Shown here piece by piece: positions 22,752-22,968 of a stretch of DNA of 22,968 nt. The position numbers and the translations under genes are program-made. Location: the IMG/VR virus record IMGVR_UViG_3300042547_000099, positions 1 through 22,968 of that record. One strand, 5' to 3'. The number at the start of each line of letters is the position of its first letter. Position 1 is the stretch's first letter. This DNA comes from a virus. The notes under the pieces are model-generated. The model made no database searches and was not told the DNA's origin. It was given only the letters and a program-made list of their open reading frames with translations.

Positions 22752-22968
22752 GTGGCCGAGGATCACAACGTCAAGATCGACGGGAAGCGGTGGCTGCTGC
22801 GCTTCACGAAGTTGAAGGGCGACGCGGCTGGTTGGACGTACTTCGACAACGCGAAGCGGCCTCGCATCTTGATCGACGAGAAGCTCAAAGGCGGCGAGAG
22901 GCTCGAGACGATCCTCCACGAGATTGCCCACGCGGTCCTCGGCCCGACCATTTCCGAGGAGTCAATCA
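22752..22968 (+). CDS. HExxH metallopeptidase-like protein, cut by the window end
   Basis: 72 codons visible from GTG 22752, which has AAGGAG at 22739-22744 with a 7-nt spacer. The sequence shows RWLLRFTKLKGDAAGWTYF then ILIDEKLKGGERLETILHEIAHAVLGP, given here in parts, with HEIAH the HExxH zinc-binding motif at residues 61-65. This is a zincin-like fold of the short phage or ImmA/IrrE-like type; the C-terminal part with the third ligand lies outside the window. Substrate unknown. It may act on host proteins or on a peptide or regulator. Confidence 0.7.
   Translation, partial: MAEDHNVKIDGKRWLLRFTKLKGDAAGWTYFDNAKRPRILIDEKLKGGERLETILHEIAHAVLGPTISEESI

Noticed and set aside
1-22968. CRISPR arrays, tRNA or rRNA genes, insertion sequences, attachment sites
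   Set aside because: No spaced direct repeats, cloverleaf-like sequence, transposase ORF or terminal inverted repeats were found by reading both strands.

Overview
This window is a contiguous piece of a tailed-phage (or prophage) genome. Every gene I can support lies on the + strand, is tightly packed, and is often joined to its neighbour by ATGA, GTGA, TGATG or TAATG stop/start overlaps. Gene order follows the packaging, head, neck and tail plan of a long-tailed (siphovirus-like) phage of the HK97 type. The base composition is GC-rich and most genes have good AGGAG-type Shine-Dalgarno (SD) sequences. Nothing in the window fixes the host. The cysteine-rich protein and several conserved hypotheticals remind me of phages of planctomycetes or other environmental GC-rich bacteria, but that is memory-based and weak.

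Region by region: (1) 1-1205 holds the end of a truncated gene, a small unknown protein, an HNH endonuclease and a hairpin-rich non-coding stretch. (2) 1206-4259 is an accessory cassette: a ParB-like protein, a PAPS-reductase-like PP-loop enzyme, a second ParB-like protein and a bicupin, all translationally coupled. It recalls IbrA/IbrB pairs. (3) 4273-10984 holds small and large terminase, portal, a two-domain prohead protease, a 59-residue zinc-ribbon protein, the major capsid protein and a probable capsid decoration protein, closed by a strong hairpin. (4) 11064-14939 holds a glycosyltransferase-like protein, a small unknown protein, the head-tail connector, two tandemly duplicated unknown proteins, head closure, HK97 gp10-like and tail terminator proteins. 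(5) 14946-20128 holds two small tail-tube candidates, a tail assembly chaperone pair joined by a canonical -1 frameshift site, and a 1254-residue tape measure protein. (6) 20128-22968 holds tail-tip or virion-associated unknowns, including a protein with 12 cysteines in its first 40 residues, and a truncated HExxH protein.

How it works together: the terminase docks on the portal and packages DNA into a capsid built from the HK97-fold protein after prohead protease maturation. Connector, closure and terminator proteins join head to tail. The chaperone pair made by frameshifting loads the tail tube on the tape measure. The most interesting items are the ParB/PP-loop/ParB/cupin cassette, the A AAA AAC frameshift site, the cysteine-rich tail-region protein, the repeats in the tape measure protein, the duplicated neck-region genes, and the internal start in the prohead protease. 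No lysis, integration, replication or tRNA genes are seen.
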